NCBI GenBank assembly: GCA_038230775.1
Contig: JBBRMQ010000053.1
Span: 1 to 20,541, forward strand
Length of the DNA: 20,541 nt
Direction of reading: 5' to 3'
DNA from: JBBRMQ01 sp038230775
GTDB taxonomy: Bacteria > Acidobacteriota > Thermoanaerobaculia > Gp7-AA8
Under the pieces are notes generated by a model. That model saw nothing but the letters and a program-made list of their open reading frames with translations, searched no databases and had not been told where the DNA came from. A program made the translations under genes and the position numbers. Positions 1 through 6,801 of the stretch are shown piece by piece; position 1 is the first letter of the stretch, and every line of letters begins with the position of its first letter.

Positions 1-1602
1 GGCACCCCGGAGGTCGCCGAAGAGCTGCGGCGATTGTTCGCCAGCGACCGGCTCTTCGTTGCACACGACGCGAAGATGCAGATGCGCCGATTGACCGCGA
101 ACGGCTGGCCGTTGCCGAAGCGTTTCGCCGACACGATGATCATCTCGTACGTGATCAATCCCGGTCTGCCGAGCCATAGTCTGCCGAACGTCGCGCGCGA
201 TCGCCTCAGACTCGACGTGATCACTCGCAAGGATGTGACGAAGACCGCGCCGCTCTTTGCACTCGACCACGAGCTCGGTGCGTCGGCAGTCGGTCCGTAC
301 CACCAATACCTGGGCGAGAAGTCCGACGTCACGATGGCGCTGAAAGACGTGCTCGAGCCCGAGCTGCACCGCGACGCGGAGCTCGTGAAGATCTACGACT
401 CGATCGAGGTGCCGTTGATCCCGGTCCTCGCGCGCATGGAACAGCGCGGGATCCGCATCGACGTTCCGCTGCTGCGGCAGATGTCGAACGCCATGGGGAC
501 CGAGCTCGCCGCGCTGGAAAAGAACATCTACGCGGAAGCGGGAATGGAGTTCAACATCAACTCTCCGCAACAGCTCGCGCAGATCCTGTTCGAGAAGCTG
601 CAATACCCCGTCATCAAGAAGACGAAAGGGACGAAGGCCTCATCGACCTCCGTCGATGTGCTCGAGGAGCTGGCCGGTCATGGGTTTGCAGTCCCGCAGC
701 TCATTCTTCGTCACCGTGAGCTTCACAAGCTGAAGTCCACGTACATCGATGCGCTGCCGCAGCTCGTCGCCGGCGACGGCCGCGTGCATACGTCGTTCAA
801 CCAGGCGGGGGCGGCGACCGGGCGTCTCTCGTCCTCCGATCCAAACCTGCAGAACATTCCGATTCGCACCGAGCAGGGCCGCCAGATCCGACGGGCATTC
901 GTCGCGGACCAGGGCAACGTGTTGTTTGCCGCGGACTACTCGCAAGTGGAGTTGCGCATCCTCGCGCACATCTCGCAGGACGCGTCTCTCATCGAGGCCT
1001 TCGCCCGCGGTGCAGACATCCATCGTGCGACCGCGTCGAAGATGTTCAACATTCCGGAAGATCAGCTGACCGTCGAGCAGCGGCGGGCGGCGAAGACGAT
1101 CAACTTCGGCGTGCTGTACGGGATGTCGGCCTTTCGACTGTCGAATGAGCTGAACATCCCGACCGGGCAGGCGAAGGATTTCATCGAGGCGTACTTCGGC
1201 CGCTATCCGAAAATTCAGGAGTATCTCGATCGCACGCTGGAGGAAGCGCGAAGCAGCGGCAAGGTCACGACGCTTTTCGGACGCGTCCGTTACATCCCCG
1301 AGATCCACAACAAATCGTTCACCGTGCGCGGCAACGCGGAACGGATGGCTACGAATGCGCCGATTCAGGGCACCGCCGCGGACATCCTCAAACTGGCCAT
1401 GATCGCGCTCGACGAGAACCTGGGGACCGACGCGGCGATGCTCCTCACGGTCCACGACGAGATCGTCATCGAGACACCGGAGGCAAAGGTGGACAAGGTG
1501 GCCGGAATCGTGAAGGAGACCATGGAGAACATCTTTCCGCTCGCGGTCCCGCTGGCGGTCGATACGGGGTGGGGACGTTCGTGGTACGACGCAAAGGAAT
1601 AG
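1..1602 (+). CDS. polA: DNA polymerase I, C-terminal part (5' end outside window)
   Basis: Family A DNA polymerase that fills gaps in repair and removes Okazaki primers. The frame is open from base 1, so the gene starts before the window; 533 residues are visible. They cover the 3'-5' exonuclease-like domain (about residues 1-125) and the complete polymerase domain. Motif A is DYSQVELR (Asp codon at 934), motif B is RRAAKTINFGVLYG (Lys codon at 1093), and motif C is VHDE (Asp codon at 1456). The exonuclease domain looks inactive. Where Klenow has NLKYD (Asp424) this protein has DAKMQ, and where Klenow has YAAEDADVT (Asp501) it has YLGEKSDVT, so two metal-binding Asp are replaced. Loss of proofreading is common in PolA outside gamma-proteobacteria. 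The last 22 bases overlap the start of the next gene. The assignment is secure; the N-terminal 5' nuclease domain cannot be judged. Confidence 0.97.
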   Translation, partial: GTPEVAEELRRLFASDRLFVAHDAKMQMRRLTANGWPLPKRFADTMIISYVINPGLPSHSLPNVARDRLRLDVITRKDVTKTAPLFALDHELGASAVGPYHQYLGEKSDVTMALKDVLEPELHRDAELVKIYDSIEVPLIPVLARMEQRGIRIDVPLLRQMSNAMGTELAALEKNIYAEAGMEFNINSPQQLAQILFEKLQYPVIKKTKGTKASSTSVDVLEELAGHGFAVPQLILRHRELHKLKSTYIDALPQLVAGDGRVHTSFNQAGAATGRLSSSDPNLQNIPIRTEQGRQIRRAFVADQGNVLFAADYSQVELRILAHISQDASLIEAFARGADIHRATASKMFNIPEDQLTVEQRRAAKTINFGVLYGMSAFRLSNELNIPTGQAKDFIEAYFGRYPKIQEYLDRTLEEARSSGKVTTLFGRVRYIPEIHNKSFTVRGNAERMATNAPIQGTAADILKLAMIALDENLGTDAAMLLTVHDEIVIETPEAKVDKVAGIVKETMENIFPLAVPLAVDTGWGRSWYDAKE

Positions 1603-2396
1603 CGGCTCTCGCCGCGCTCCTGGTTTGCATTGCCTGCAACAAGCCCGCACAGCGCGCGAAGGTCATCGCCCGCGGTGAGCCGCAGATTCGCGCCACCGTC
1701 ATCACGATGCAGACCGCGCTGCAGCCAGCCAACAAGACGTACACACACCAGATCGTGATCGCCGACGGCCGCGCGCGCAGCATGAACGAGGTCGATGGCT
1801 GGCGTCTCTTCGACTTCAAGCATAACAACGTGATGTTCGTCGACGAGATCGCGAAGACATACCGGACCGAATCGATCGTCTCTCTGGTGCAGAAACGGCG
1901 GGCCGCCGATCGGGGCGAGCTTCCGGATCACACGCCGCGTGCGCAGATCGTTGCGACGGGCGCACATCGCGTCCTGCAGGGGATCAACACTTCACAGTCG
2001 CTGATCCGCGCCGGTGCGTACCAACGCGAGCTGTGGATCGGCGAACATCCTTCGATCCCGTCCAATCTGTTCGCGGTGATGCAGGTGAGCGACGGGTCGG
2101 CGTCATCCTTCGCGCCGATGATGAAGGCGATCGACGACGCGTTCATCGACATGAAAGGATTCCCTCTCGTTGATCGCGCCGAGTTGCCGTACGGGAAGAC
2201 GAAGATGATGGTCGACCGGACGGTCGTCAGCGTGCAGGAGAAAGATGTACCGCAGTCGTGGCTCAACGTCGGCGTTGACTACAGAGAAATCAAAGCACCT
2301 GCCGCTGGTCGCCCACCCGCTTCGTCACGCCCGCCGAGTCAAAGAACTCCAGCAGCGGGATCGCAATCTTCCTCGACAGTCCAAAAAACTCCTTGA
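1581..2396 (+). CDS. putative lipoprotein, DUF4412-like
   Basis: A 271-residue exported protein of unknown function. The chosen start is GTG 1581, preceded by a G-rich stretch (GGGGA, 5 bases away). An earlier GTG at 1569 adds only four residues. The N-terminus is basic, then hydrophobic, and ends LLVCIAC at Cys19. This resembles a lipoprotein signal, but the -3 residue is Cys rather than Leu, so lipidation is uncertain. The body has no catalytic motif I recognise. The segment near residues 210-245 (GKTKMMVDRT ... EKDVPQSWLNVGVDYREI) resembles the C-terminal part of DUF4412-type periplasmic proteins. The last 35 residues are Pro/Ser/Ala-rich and lie opposite the 3' end of selB. The gene overlaps polA by 22 bases and may be co-transcribed with it. 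Function is unknown; the reading frame itself is well supported. Confidence 0.75.
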   Translation: MVRRKGIAALAALLVCIACNKPAQRAKVIARGEPQIRATVITMQTALQPANKTYTHQIVIADGRARSMNEVDGWRLFDFKHNNVMFVDEIAKTYRTESIVSLVQKRRAADRGELPDHTPRAQIVATGAHRVLQGINTSQSLIRAGAYQRELWIGEHPSIPSNLFAVMQVSDGSASSFAPMMKAIDDAFIDMKGFPLVDRAELPYGKTKMMVDRTVVSVQEKDVPQSWLNVGVDYREIKAPAAGRPPASSRPPSQRTPAAGSQSSSTVQKTP

Positions 2397-4167
2397 ACTG
2401 ACCGACGTCGATCGTCGTTCCCTTGCGCTCGGCCATGCGCTGGCGCGCCGCATCGATGGCGGTCTGGTGCAGGTACACGCCGTCCGCCAGGCGGACGAGC
2501 GTCCCGCGTTTCACGAGAAAGCTGATGACGCCTTCGATCACGCGGGGCTTCTGGGGAATGGCCTTGATCAGTTCGGAGACGGGCGGCGGCTGCAGGCCGG
2601 CGTCGGCGAACCGCATTTCGATCATTCTCGCCAACTCTCCCTCCGCTCCGCCTAACTTCTTCGATCGTCCCGGAATGTCGAGCGCGTCGCCTTCGACCGT
2701 GATGATTTTCTCGGCGCTGAGATCGCGGAGCAGAAAATCGATGATGGCGGCGTCCGCGCGCGGAACGAGTTTCTGGACGAACTCCCCTTTCGGGACATTC
2801 GTCGCCATCCTGTTTTCCTTGAAATAGGCGTCGAGAAACTCCATCGCGCGGCGCCTGAAGTCGGTGACCAGGTCCGGATGGATCCATCGATCGGGTGCAA
2901 TCCGGATCAGATTGAAGTCGCGCGGGAGGGCGCTGACCTTGATGCCGGTCCGCGCCTGAATCTCCCGGATGGTGACCCCGCGCAGACCCTCCAGCTTCGC
3001 CATCAGTTCGACGCGCTGCGCGAGCGTTCCCGCGGCCAGGGTGTGCAACAGCTCGGGGCGCGTCTTGCGACTCAGCTTCGGAAGATGAGCGTCGACGATC
3101 ACGCCGCCGCCGATCGTCAGCGAGGGCGAATAGCGCCGGATGACAAAGCGGTCGCCGGCGACGGCGACGACGGGCGACTCGAGACGTACCTGCACGAACG
3201 CCTCCCGCCCCGGCTTCAGCTCCTCGGTCTCGTCCACGAAGCGGACGTTGCCTAACAACTCGCTGGCGAGATGATGGAAGCGAATGCGCGTCTGATCCTT
3301 CAGCGGCTTCGCATCGCTGAGCAGGGTGAGCTTCGCCGTCACGATCTGCGATGTGCGGAGCGTGCCCGGCGCAACGATCTGATGTCCGCGATGCAGCTTC
3401 TCGAGCGGGATGTCCGCCAGGTTCATCGACGTCCGTTCGCCGGCGGAGGCGACGTCCCGCGGTTCGCCATGAACCTGAATCGCACGTGCACGACTGCGAT
3501 CGCCGCTCGGCAGCACCTCGACCTCACTGTCGATGGCGGCGCTGCCGGAGAAGGTGGTGCCGGTGATCACGGAACCGAACCCTTTCATGGTGAACACGCG
3601 ATCGATCGGTAGCCGGAATGTGCGCGTGGTGGCGTCGCGATCACCGACTTCGGCGACCGATCGCAGAATCGCGGCGCGGAGATCATCGAGGCCCTGCCCG
3701 GTCACGCTGCTGACCGGCACGATCGGTTTGCCCTCGAGAAAACTTCCGGCGGCCAGCTCCTCGACTTCGAGCCGCACGAGGTCGAGGATGTCGCTCTCCA
3801 CGAGGTCGCTCTTCGTCAACGCCACCAGGCCGGTGCGGATGCCGAGGAGTTTGCAGATGGCGAAATGTTCGCGTGTCTGAGGCTTGATCGATTCGTCCGC
3901 AGCGATGACGAGAAGAACGCTGTCGATGCCGCCGATGCCTGCGAGCATGTTCTTCACGAAGCGCTCGTGACCCGGCACGTCGACGAAGCCGATCTGGTAT
4001 TCGTCGTTCATCCAGCTCGCGAAGCCGAGGTCGATCGTGATGCCGCGCCGTTTTTCTTCAGGGAGGCGGTCGGTGTCGATGCCCGTCAGCGCGCGAACCA
4101 ACGCGGTTTTTCCGTGATCGATGTGGCCGGCCGTTCCGACCATGCGCTTCTTGCGTTGTTGTGTCAT
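2290..4167 (-). CDS. selB: selenocysteine-specific elongation factor SelB
   Basis: Translational GTPase that brings selenocysteinyl-tRNA to UGA codons marked by a SECIS hairpin. The protein is 625 residues, close to E. coli SelB (614). It has G1 GHIDHGKT (residues 14-21), G3 DVPGH (63-67) and G4 TKSD (118-121). EF-Tu-like beta-barrel domains follow, then C-terminal winged-helix repeats ending in a conserved-looking GLSRKIAIPLLEFFD segment. ATG 4167 is chosen; ATG 4143 (MVGTAGHIDHG) is also possible, and neither has a clear Shine-Dalgarno. The frame stays open upstream to 4614, but that extension only translates a palindromic repeat and antisense DUF72. No selA, selC, selD or selenoprotein is in the window. 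The 3' end overlaps a convergent gene by 107 bases. Its presence implies that the organism makes selenoproteins. Confidence 0.96.
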   Translation of the reverse strand: MTQQRKKRMVGTAGHIDHGKTALVRALTGIDTDRLPEEKRRGITIDLGFASWMNDEYQIGFVDVPGHERFVKNMLAGIGGIDSVLLVIAADESIKPQTREHFAICKLLGIRTGLVALTKSDLVESDILDLVRLEVEELAAGSFLEGKPIVPVSSVTGQGLDDLRAAILRSVAEVGDRDATTRTFRLPIDRVFTMKGFGSVITGTTFSGSAAIDSEVEVLPSGDRSRARAIQVHGEPRDVASAGERTSMNLADIPLEKLHRGHQIVAPGTLRTSQIVTAKLTLLSDAKPLKDQTRIRFHHLASELLGNVRFVDETEELKPGREAFVQVRLESPVVAVAGDRFVIRRYSPSLTIGGGVIVDAHLPKLSRKTRPELLHTLAAGTLAQRVELMAKLEGLRGVTIREIQARTGIKVSALPRDFNLIRIAPDRWIHPDLVTDFRRRAMEFLDAYFKENRMATNVPKGEFVQKLVPRADAAIIDFLLRDLSAEKIITVEGDALDIPGRSKKLGGAEGELARMIEMRFADAGLQPPPVSELIKAIPQKPRVIEGVISFLVKRGTLVRLADGVYLHQTAIDAARQRMAERKGTTIDVGQFKEFFGLSRKIAIPLLEFFDSAGVTKRVGDQRQVL

Positions 4168-4188
4168 GCCGAGGTGAGAAGAGCTCGC

Positions 4189-4276
4189 TGTCATCCTGAG
4201 CGCCAGTGTGGGGCCAGCCCTCCGGCTGGCCGGCCAGTCAGAGGATGGCCCCACACTGGCTACGCTCGGGATGACA
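4189..4276. repeat. palindromic repeat, copy A
   Basis: A near-perfect inverted repeat. The left arm begins TGTCATCCTGAGCG. The right arm, read on the other strand, begins TGTCATCCCGAGCGTAG. Both continue into CCAGTGTGGGGCCA, so the arms differ by one substitution and a 3-base indel. The centre holds a nested 8-bp stem, GGCCAGCC (4212-4219) with GGCTGGCC (4224-4231). It sits between DUF72 and selB, both on the minus strand, and overlaps the DUF72 stop. Its tips match three other copies in this window. Confidence 0.9.
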
Positions 4277-5111
4277 TAACACGATCGCCGTAAATTTCGC
4301 GGAGCTGCGGCGGAACTTCCGGCGATTGCCCCAACGCATCCTGCAGATCGACCGCATTGACGATCGCCTGCCCGCGAAAGTGGTTGTTGGTGATGATGTA
4401 CGCCTCCTTCTCCCTCGCCATCGCACGCGCGCGATCGACCCACGGCTTCAGCTCCTCTTTCGAGTAAAGATAGTTGTAGCGCTCCCACGACTCGTCGTGT
4501 GCGAACCACTTCTCGTAGTTGCGGCCGTGCAATCGCGCGTACGCTACCGACCCCGTCACGGTGTCGGAAGGCTTCACGCTGTCGGCGAACATCGGCTGAT
4601 CGACGTTTACCCACGAGACGTTGCGATCGGCGAGAAAGGCGACGAACTCGTCGTTCTGAAACGACGAGTGCCGCACTTCAAGAGCCAGCGGGTAGCCGCT
4701 GAAGTTGCGAAAGAGCTGATCGAGCTTGTTGATGGACTCCGGTGTGTTCTTGAAGCTCCAGGGATATTGCAGGAGCACCGCGCCAAGTTTGTCCCCCTCG
4801 GCCAGAGGGTCGAGGTAATTGCGAAAGGCCTTCACGTCGTCGGCGCCGAGGTCGGCGTCTTCGTGGGTGAAGCCGCGAAAGATTTTCGTCGTGAACCGGA
4901 AGTCAGGGTTTGCGGCCACGCGCCGGACCCAGCTCTTCGAGTGCGTGGGAGGAGGGATCCGATAGAAAGGCGAGTTGATCTCGATGGTGTCGAAAAACTG
5001 CGCGAGATACGCCAAGTGGTCAAATCTGGAACCGTGTTTCGGGTACACCGTACCCTCCCAATCGGTGTAGCTCCAGCCGGCGGGTCCGATGCGAATTTTT
5101 TGATCAGTCAA
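4260..5111 (-). CDS. DUF72 (YecE-like) family protein
   Basis: A 283-residue member of the DUF72/YecE family, which adopts a TIM-barrel-like fold. The biochemical role is not established. Family hallmarks are the N-terminal IRIGPAGWSYTDWEG, the segment FDTIEINSPFYR, and FTTKIFRGFTH. Also present are LLQYPWSFK, the LALEVRHSSF strand, YARLHGRN, and the C-terminal YIITNNHFRGQAIVNA. Start is TTG 5111, because an in-frame TGA lies four codons upstream and no ATG or GTG precedes the conserved N-terminus. An AAGGTG stretch ten bases upstream could serve as ribosome binding site. The last five codons (MSSRA) and the TAG stop come from the adjoining palindromic repeat. It is transcribed toward selB, 92 bases away, but nothing shows a functional link. 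Family assignment is secure. Confidence 0.93.
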   Translation of the reverse strand: MTDQKIRIGPAGWSYTDWEGTVYPKHGSRFDHLAYLAQFFDTIEINSPFYRIPPPTHSKSWVRRVAANPDFRFTTKIFRGFTHEDADLGADDVKAFRNYLDPLAEGDKLGAVLLQYPWSFKNTPESINKLDQLFRNFSGYPLALEVRHSSFQNDEFVAFLADRNVSWVNVDQPMFADSVKPSDTVTGSVAYARLHGRNYEKWFAHDESWERYNYLYSKEELKPWVDRARAMAREKEAYIITNNHFRGQAIVNAVDLQDALGQSPEVPPQLREIYGDRVMSSRA

Positions 5112-5190
5112 AAGTGGTCAACACCTTGACATTCTTATTTTGAGTTGCCCGCAATTCGTTGCCTTGACTAGACATCTATGCTAAAACCCA

Positions 5191-5197
5191 GCCTAAC
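5191..5197 (-). other. intergenic copy of heptamer GTTAGGC
   Basis: GCCTAAC on the plus strand, that is GTTAGGC on the minus strand. It is the only copy of this heptamer outside a recognised gene in the window; the other five contain the window's only TTA leucine codons. Confidence 0.6.
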
Positions 5198-5305
5198 GAT
5201 TCCAATCGGACACAACCACAGACAGCGGCGCGCGTTCGGGGATCGGTGTGCTTTTTTGGTCGGAAGGAGGCTGGTCAAATCGGTTCAGTCGTAAAACCAT
5301 TTTTG

Positions 5306-5332
5306 GCGGGGTTGAGAGTCGCGGCACCCCGC
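5306..5332 (+). other. stem-loop in the presumed 5' leader
   Basis: GCGGGGT (5306-5312) pairs perfectly with ACCCCGC (5326-5332) across a 13-base loop. It ends 56 bases before the zinc-ribbon start codon and would lie in its leader if transcription begins upstream. No U-tract follows, so it is not a terminator. Whether it regulates anything is unknown. Confidence 0.45.
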
Positions 5333-5388
5333 GTAGTGTTCTGCGCTGCGGCAACAATTTCAACTCAGTTTTAGGAGATCAATGGTTC

Positions 5389-5709
5389 ATGGACACATTC
5401 AATGACAAATCGCTGAACTGCGCCGATTGCGGCCAGGAATTCATTTTCAGCAAAAACGAACAAGCCTTCTACGCAGAACGTGGTTTCACGAATGAGCCGA
5501 AGCGCTGCAAGAATTGCCGCGACAAGCGCAAGATGTCCCGCGATGGCAACGGCGGCGGTGGTCGCGAGCGCACGATGGTCAGCGTCACATGCGACAGCTG
5601 TGGCGTCACCACCGAAGTCCCGTTCACTCCGGTGAGCGGAAAGCCGGTCTATTGCCGCGATTGCTACAACCAGCGCCGCACGCAGACCCGCTCCAGCAGC
5701 TGGGCTTAA
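5389..5709 (+). CDS. two-zinc-ribbon small protein (zf-trcl / CxxC-x17-CxxC type)
   Basis: A 106-residue protein with two separate four-cysteine zinc sites. The first is C11-x2-C14 with C40-x2-C43, embedded in the FIFSKNEQAFYAERGF signature of the 'probable zinc-ribbon' family. The second is C68-x2-C71 with C89-x2-C92, a spacing of 17 residues as in the CxxC_CxxC family. A Gly/Arg linker joins them and the tail is basic. The fold suggests nucleic-acid or protein binding; no precise role is known. ATG 5389 keeps the first zinc site near the N-terminus. GGAG at 5374-5377 lies 11 bases upstream, slightly far. A closer ATG at 5382 is out of frame and ends after seven codons. The gene is followed by an intrinsic terminator, so it appears to be a single-gene unit. 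Confidence 0.85.
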   Translation: MDTFNDKSLNCADCGQEFIFSKNEQAFYAERGFTNEPKRCKNCRDKRKMSRDGNGGGGRERTMVSVTCDSCGVTTEVPFTPVSGKPVYCRDCYNQRRTQTRSSSWA

Positions 5710-5730
5710 ACCTTCGATCAACTTCCCTGG

Positions 5731-5765
5731 AACGGCCGGCCTCACCGCCGGCCGTTTTCTTTTTG
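5731..5765 (+). terminator. Rho-independent terminator after the zinc-ribbon gene
   Basis: A perfect 10-bp stem, AACGGCCGGC (5731-5740) with GCCGGCCGTT (5747-5756), and a 6-base loop. It runs into TTTTCTTTTT (5755-5764). It lies 22 bases after the stop codon. This is the clearest intrinsic terminator in the window. Confidence 0.93.
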
Positions 5766-5768
5766 GGC

Positions 5769-5774
5769 TAGAAT
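5769..5774 (+). promoter_or_regulatory. possible -10 box (TAGAAT) for the transsulfuration genes
   Basis: TAGAAT lies directly after the terminator and 30 bases before the preferred GTG start of the downstream gene. It is only 9 bases before an alternative in-frame TTG at 5784. No -35 box is visible, because that position falls in the terminator stem. The call rests on the hexamer and its location. Confidence 0.35.
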
Positions 5775-5804
5775 CCGCGCGCTTTGCGCCCCCTCCTTCC
5801 GCCG

Positions 5805-6713
5805 GTGACCAGTATTCTCGACCTCATCGGCAACACGCCGATGGTGCAGTTGACCCGCATTCATCCGGCGCTCTTCGTGAAACTCGAGTACCTGAGTCCA
5901 GGCGGATCGGTGAAAGACCGCATCGGCGTCGGGATGATCGAGCGCGCCGAACGTGCCGGTCTGGTCAAGCGCGGCGGAACGATCATCGAGCCGACGGCAG
6001 GCAACACGGGCATTGGTCTCGCGCTCGCCGGCGTGCAGATGGGGTATCGCGTGCTGCTCTGCGTGCCCGAGAATTTCTCCATCGAGAAGCGCGAGGTGAT
6101 GCGCGCGTTAGGCGGAGAAGTGCATCTGACGCCGAAGGACGACGGCATGAAGGGCGCCATCGCGAAAGCGGAAGAGTTGCAGAAATCGATTCCGAACTCC
6201 TACATCCCGCAGCAGTTCGTCAATCATTTCAATACCGACTCGCATTTCGAGACCACCGGCCCCGAGATTTACGAACAGATGGACGGAAGAGTGGATGCGT
6301 ATGTCGCCGGCGCCGGCACCGGCGGAACGTTCACTGGTGTGGCGAAGTTTCTGCGCGAGAAATCGCCCGACGTTTACTGCGCGGTCGTCGAGCCGCAGGG
6401 ATCGATCCTCAAGGGCGGCGAAGCAGGACCGCACGAGGTGGAAGGAATCGGCGCTTCGACATTCATCCCGCCGGTGCTCGACCTCTCGCTGGCGAACGAG
6501 ATCATCCAGATTTACGACGAGCCGGCGTTTCAGATGGTCGGACGCCTGGCAAAGGAAGAAGGAATATTGTCCGGCGGCTCCGGCGGCGCGAATGTCGCCG
6601 CGGCGTTGCAGGTGGCGCAAAAACTCGGCGTCGGTAAGCGTGTTGTCACATTGATCCCCGACGCCGCCGAGCGCTACATGTCGAAGGGTATCTTTACGAA
6701 GTGGGTCAAGTGA
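5805..6713 (+). CDS. cysteine synthase / cystathionine beta-synthase (PLP, fold type II)
   Basis: A 302-residue PLP enzyme that makes cysteine from O-acetylserine plus sulfide, or cystathionine from serine plus homocysteine. The PLP lysine is K37 in SPGGSVKDR. EPTAGNTGIGLA is the substrate loop, and GAGTGGTFTG and the C-terminal LSGGSGGAN bind phosphate. GTG 5805 gives the usual N-terminus (MTSILDLIGNTPM); TTG 5784 is an in-frame alternative. Neither has a ribosome binding site. The AFQMVGRLAKEEGILSGGSGG segment and the gamma-synthase/lyase neighbour favour a cystathionine beta-synthase role in reverse transsulfuration. However, the C-terminal regulatory CBS domains are absent, so sequence alone does not separate CysK, CysM and CBS. 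One TTA codon occurs (6108-6110), within the heptamer GTTAGGC. Family is certain; substrate is not. Confidence 0.9.
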   Translation: MTSILDLIGNTPMVQLTRIHPALFVKLEYLSPGGSVKDRIGVGMIERAERAGLVKRGGTIIEPTAGNTGIGLALAGVQMGYRVLLCVPENFSIEKREVMRALGGEVHLTPKDDGMKGAIAKAEELQKSIPNSYIPQQFVNHFNTDSHFETTGPEIYEQMDGRVDAYVAGAGTGGTFTGVAKFLREKSPDVYCAVVEPQGSILKGGEAGPHEVEGIGASTFIPPVLDLSLANEIIQIYDEPAFQMVGRLAKEEGILSGGSGGANVAAALQVAQKLGVGKRVVTLIPDAAERYMSKGIFTKWVK

Positions 6714-6801
6714 AGTTCGAAGTTCGAATCTCGAATGAAGAATGCAGAATTCTTCATTCGCCATTCTTCATTCGAAATTCTTAATTTATAGGACACGATC
6801 A
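6714..6801. repeat. AT-rich intergenic element with 12-bp stem and duplicated arm
   Basis: CGAATGAAGAAT (6732-6743) pairs perfectly with ATTCTTCATTCG (6749-6760) around a GCAGA loop. The right arm is then repeated exactly at 6763-6774, so the left arm has two possible partners. Flanking sequence repeats TTCGAA/TTCGAAT several times. The segment is far more AT-rich than the genes beside it. It has no U-tract typical of a terminator. It separates the two transsulfuration genes and carries the AGGA ribosome binding site (6790-6793) of the second. Confidence 0.8.

Larger units (their letters stand above)
5112..5388. other. divergent intergenic region and leader of the zinc-ribbon gene
   Basis: This 277-base gap separates the DUF72 and zinc-ribbon genes, which are transcribed divergently. 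It is more AT-rich than its surroundings near 5120-5210, as expected of a promoter region. It holds TTGACA (5126-5131) and TTGACT (5164-5169) on the plus strand. Neither has a convincing -10 box at the usual distance, so no promoter is called. The part nearer the zinc-ribbon gene includes a perfect 7-bp stem (5306-5332). The frame is open here from 5248, but its translation has no family resemblance. Confidence 0.5.

Noticed and set aside
640..1650. 336-codon minus-strand frame opposite polA
   Set aside because: Antisense to the conserved polymerase motifs, Arg-rich, with no domain and no upstream signals.
4189..4276. Palindromic repeat as an intrinsic terminator or insertion sequence
   Set aside because: No U-tract follows the hairpin and no transposase or target duplication is visible. 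It is recorded as a repeat only.
4168..4614. 149-codon upstream extension of selB
   Set aside because: It translates the palindromic repeat and sequence antisense to DUF72. The SelB family starts just before the GHIDHGKT motif.
5126..5169. TTGACA and TTGACT as promoters of the zinc-ribbon gene
   Set aside because: Neither has an acceptable -10 hexamer 15-19 bases downstream, so no promoter is called.
6722..6740. GTTCGAATC resembling a tRNA T-loop
   Set aside because: No acceptor stem, D-arm or anticodon arm can be built around it. It belongs to the AT-rich repeat element.
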